DNA of 64,000 bases from DASSUW01 sp963803335 (GTDB lineage: Bacteria; Actinomycetota; Thermoleophilia; Solirubrobacterales; Solirubrobacteraceae): positions 434,001 to 498,000 of the forward strand of contig CAWDME010000012.1 in NCBI GenBank assembly GCA_963803335.1, given 5' to 3'. The notes under the pieces are model-generated. The model was given only the letters and a program-made list of their open reading frames with translations, searched no databases and was not told the DNA's origin. How positions within the stretch are numbered: position 1 is the stretch's first letter; the number at the start of each line of letters is the position of its first letter. Positions 62,941-64,000 of this stretch are shown here, piece by piece. Position numbers and translations under genes: made by a program.

Positions 62941-63798
62941 ATGACGATGCCGTTCGCCCATGAGACGTGGTTCGACCACGCCGTATACCCCACCGACTGG
63001 GGGTTCGCCGCCCAGAAGCTGACCCTCGCCTTCTTCGTCGCCGCCGTGCTGGCGACCGTCGCCGTCCGCCTGCTCGCGCGCGTCGCGCCCGGCGTCGATG
63101 TCCCCGCCCTGGGGCGGCTCGTCCCCTTCATGCCGTTCGCGATCCGTCTGCACCTCGGCGTCTCCCTGATCGGGCTGCTGTCGCTCGGCTTCTACCTCTC
63201 CCCCGCGATGGACCTCCGGGCCGACTTCGCCGGGATCGCGCTCGGTACGACGATGGCCGTCGTCGCGATCACGATGCTCACCGGCTGGCGCGCCCGCCGG
63301 TCGGCCGACCTCGAGACGGGGCGCGCGACCGAGCCGACGGTCGTCGACCACGCCCGCGCGATCTGGTCGCTCAAGGTCGCGGCCGGCGCGGCGCTGATCG
63401 TGGTCGCCTTCGCCGAGAAGCTCGCGGTGCCGGACATGGCGGTGCACTTCCTCGCCACGCACCCCGAGCTCAACGTCGCCCAGCAGGTCGGCTTCGACAT
63501 GAGCAACCTCGAGTTCGCGCGCCTGGCCGGCGGCATCGAGATCCTGTTCGGGCTGCTGCTGATCTCCGGTGCGCTGCCGCAGGCGATCGTGCTGATCGCG
63601 GGGATTCCGTTCAATGCGACGCTGTGGTTCTTCGGCGCCAACGAGCTGATGGGGCACCTCCCGATCTACGGCGCGATGCTCGCTCTGCTTGTCTACGGGT
63701 CGGACCCGCAGCTGCGGCCCGCTGTCTCAGCCCTGCTTCCGAGCACCAAGGAGTCAAGATGGACGTTGTCATCGCCGGTGGTGGCGTCGCCGGCCTAG
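62941..63798 (+). CDS. DoxX-like integral membrane protein
   Basis: 285 residues with about seven hydrophobic segments, including LTLAFFVAAVLATVAVRLLA, LHLGVSLIGLLSLGFYL, AAGAALIVVAFAEKLAVPDM and LAGGIEILFGLLLISGALPQ. The FAEKLAVPDMA segment and overall pattern resemble DoxX/DoxD-type quinone-linked proteins; the assignment is tentative. Its last 40 nt overlap the start of the next flavoprotein gene, suggesting coupling of a membrane quinone partner with a soluble flavoprotein. Confidence 0.68.
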   Translation: MTMPFAHETWFDHAVYPTDWGFAAQKLTLAFFVAAVLATVAVRLLARVAPGVDVPALGRLVPFMPFAIRLHLGVSLIGLLSLGFYLSPAMDLRADFAGIALGTTMAVVAITMLTGWRARRSADLETGRATEPTVVDHARAIWSLKVAAGAALIVVAFAEKLAVPDMAVHFLATHPELNVAQQVGFDMSNLEFARLAGGIEILFGLLLISGALPQAIVLIAGIPFNATLWFFGANELMGHLPIYGAMLALLVYGSDPQLRPAVSALLPSTKESRWTLSSPVVASPA

Positions 63799-64000
63799 AA
63801 GCCCTCCTCGGACTACGGGCGATGGCCGGCGACCGGGTACGGCTGACGCTCGTCGCGCCCGACCCCAACTTCTCGTACCGTCCGCTCGCCGTGGCCGAGC
63901 CGTTCGCGCTCGGCCACGCGCACAAGGTGCCGCTGACCCGCTTCGCCGAGGATGCGCGGGCAGACGTCGTGCTCGACGCGCTCACCGGCGTCGACGACGC
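63759..64000 (+). CDS. NDH-2/SQR-like FAD-dependent oxidoreductase (paralog 5), partial
   Basis: N-terminal 80 residues only; the gene runs off the window edge. MDVVIAGGGVAGLEALLGLR is the FAD fold, and LVAPDPNFSYRPLAVAEPFA matches the same part of the paralog at 61464. ATG 63759 has an AAGGAG site and overlaps the DoxX-like gene by 40 nt. Confidence 0.8.
   Translation, partial: MDVVIAGGGVAGLEALLGLRAMAGDRVRLTLVAPDPNFSYRPLAVAEPFALGHAHKVPLTRFAEDARADVVLDALTGVDD

Overview
The window is 64 kb of very GC-rich, gene-dense DNA from an actinobacterium. Gene content and codon use suggest a Thermoleophilia/Solirubrobacterales-type lineage, but that placement is inference. No rRNA, tRNA, CRISPR array, transposase or phage gene was seen. 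No stretch longer than about 150 bases lacks a gene, so the non-coding DNA is essentially promoters. Several genes are predicted to be leaderless, with a -10 hexamer 6-8 nt before the start codon.

The region reads as a hypoxia/dormancy energy island. It encodes a two-domain GAF histidine kinase (49865-51616) that keeps the His and Tyr spacing of the mycobacterial heme sensors DosS/DosT, and a NarL-family response regulator (57006-57647). Almost every operon is preceded by a recurring palindrome-like box, consensus near GYGGNGAACTACGGAT. Its last base lies 21-22 nt before the first base of a -10 hexamer, and in the leaderless promoters it lies 33-36 nt before the start codon. I propose a DosR-like regulon with a different operator. 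This is the main finding.

Layout. 1-8160 (minus): a partial PUFA-synthase-like type I polyketide/fatty acid synthase (KS-AT-KS-ACPx5 and continuing), then an acyl-CoA dehydrogenase. 8292-9997 (plus): etfBA. 10047-12502 (plus): housekeeping-like insert (exonuclease III, ArsR regulator, DUF899, SRPBCC) without the box. 12487-20179 (minus): HdrDE-like membrane Fe-S oxidoreductase, then cydABDC (bd oxidase and its assembly transporter). 20312-27413 (plus): pyruvate:ferredoxin oxidoreductase gamma-alpha-beta, a GltD-like NAD(P)H:ferredoxin flavoprotein, and pyruvate phosphate dikinase. 27439-36761: NDH-2/SQR-like flavoproteins, universal stress proteins, a ZIP transporter, DUF4389 and zinc-ribbon proteins, and a persulfide dioxygenase-rhodanese. 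36802-41485 (plus): cysD, cysNC, a small ORF and an ABC exporter. 41436-48489 (minus): arginine deiminase, carbamate kinase and a group 3b-type NiFe hydrogenase with its maturation protease in one operon. 48618-51616 (plus): CBS protein, YdcF-like protein, sensor kinase. 51541-56881: degenerate receiver, GAPDH, flavodoxin, phosphoketolase, universal stress protein. 57006-64000: response regulator, GNAT-acyl-CoA synthetase (ADP-forming), three more NDH-like flavoproteins and a DoxX-like membrane protein.

Together the genes describe survival at low oxygen: high-affinity respiration (bd oxidase), electron disposal (hydrogenase, flavoproteins), ferredoxin- and pyruvate-based metabolism (POR, PPDK, phosphoketolase, ADP-forming synthetase) and substrate-level ATP (carbamate kinase, acyl-CoA synthetase), under apparent common control by an oxygen/redox two-component system.
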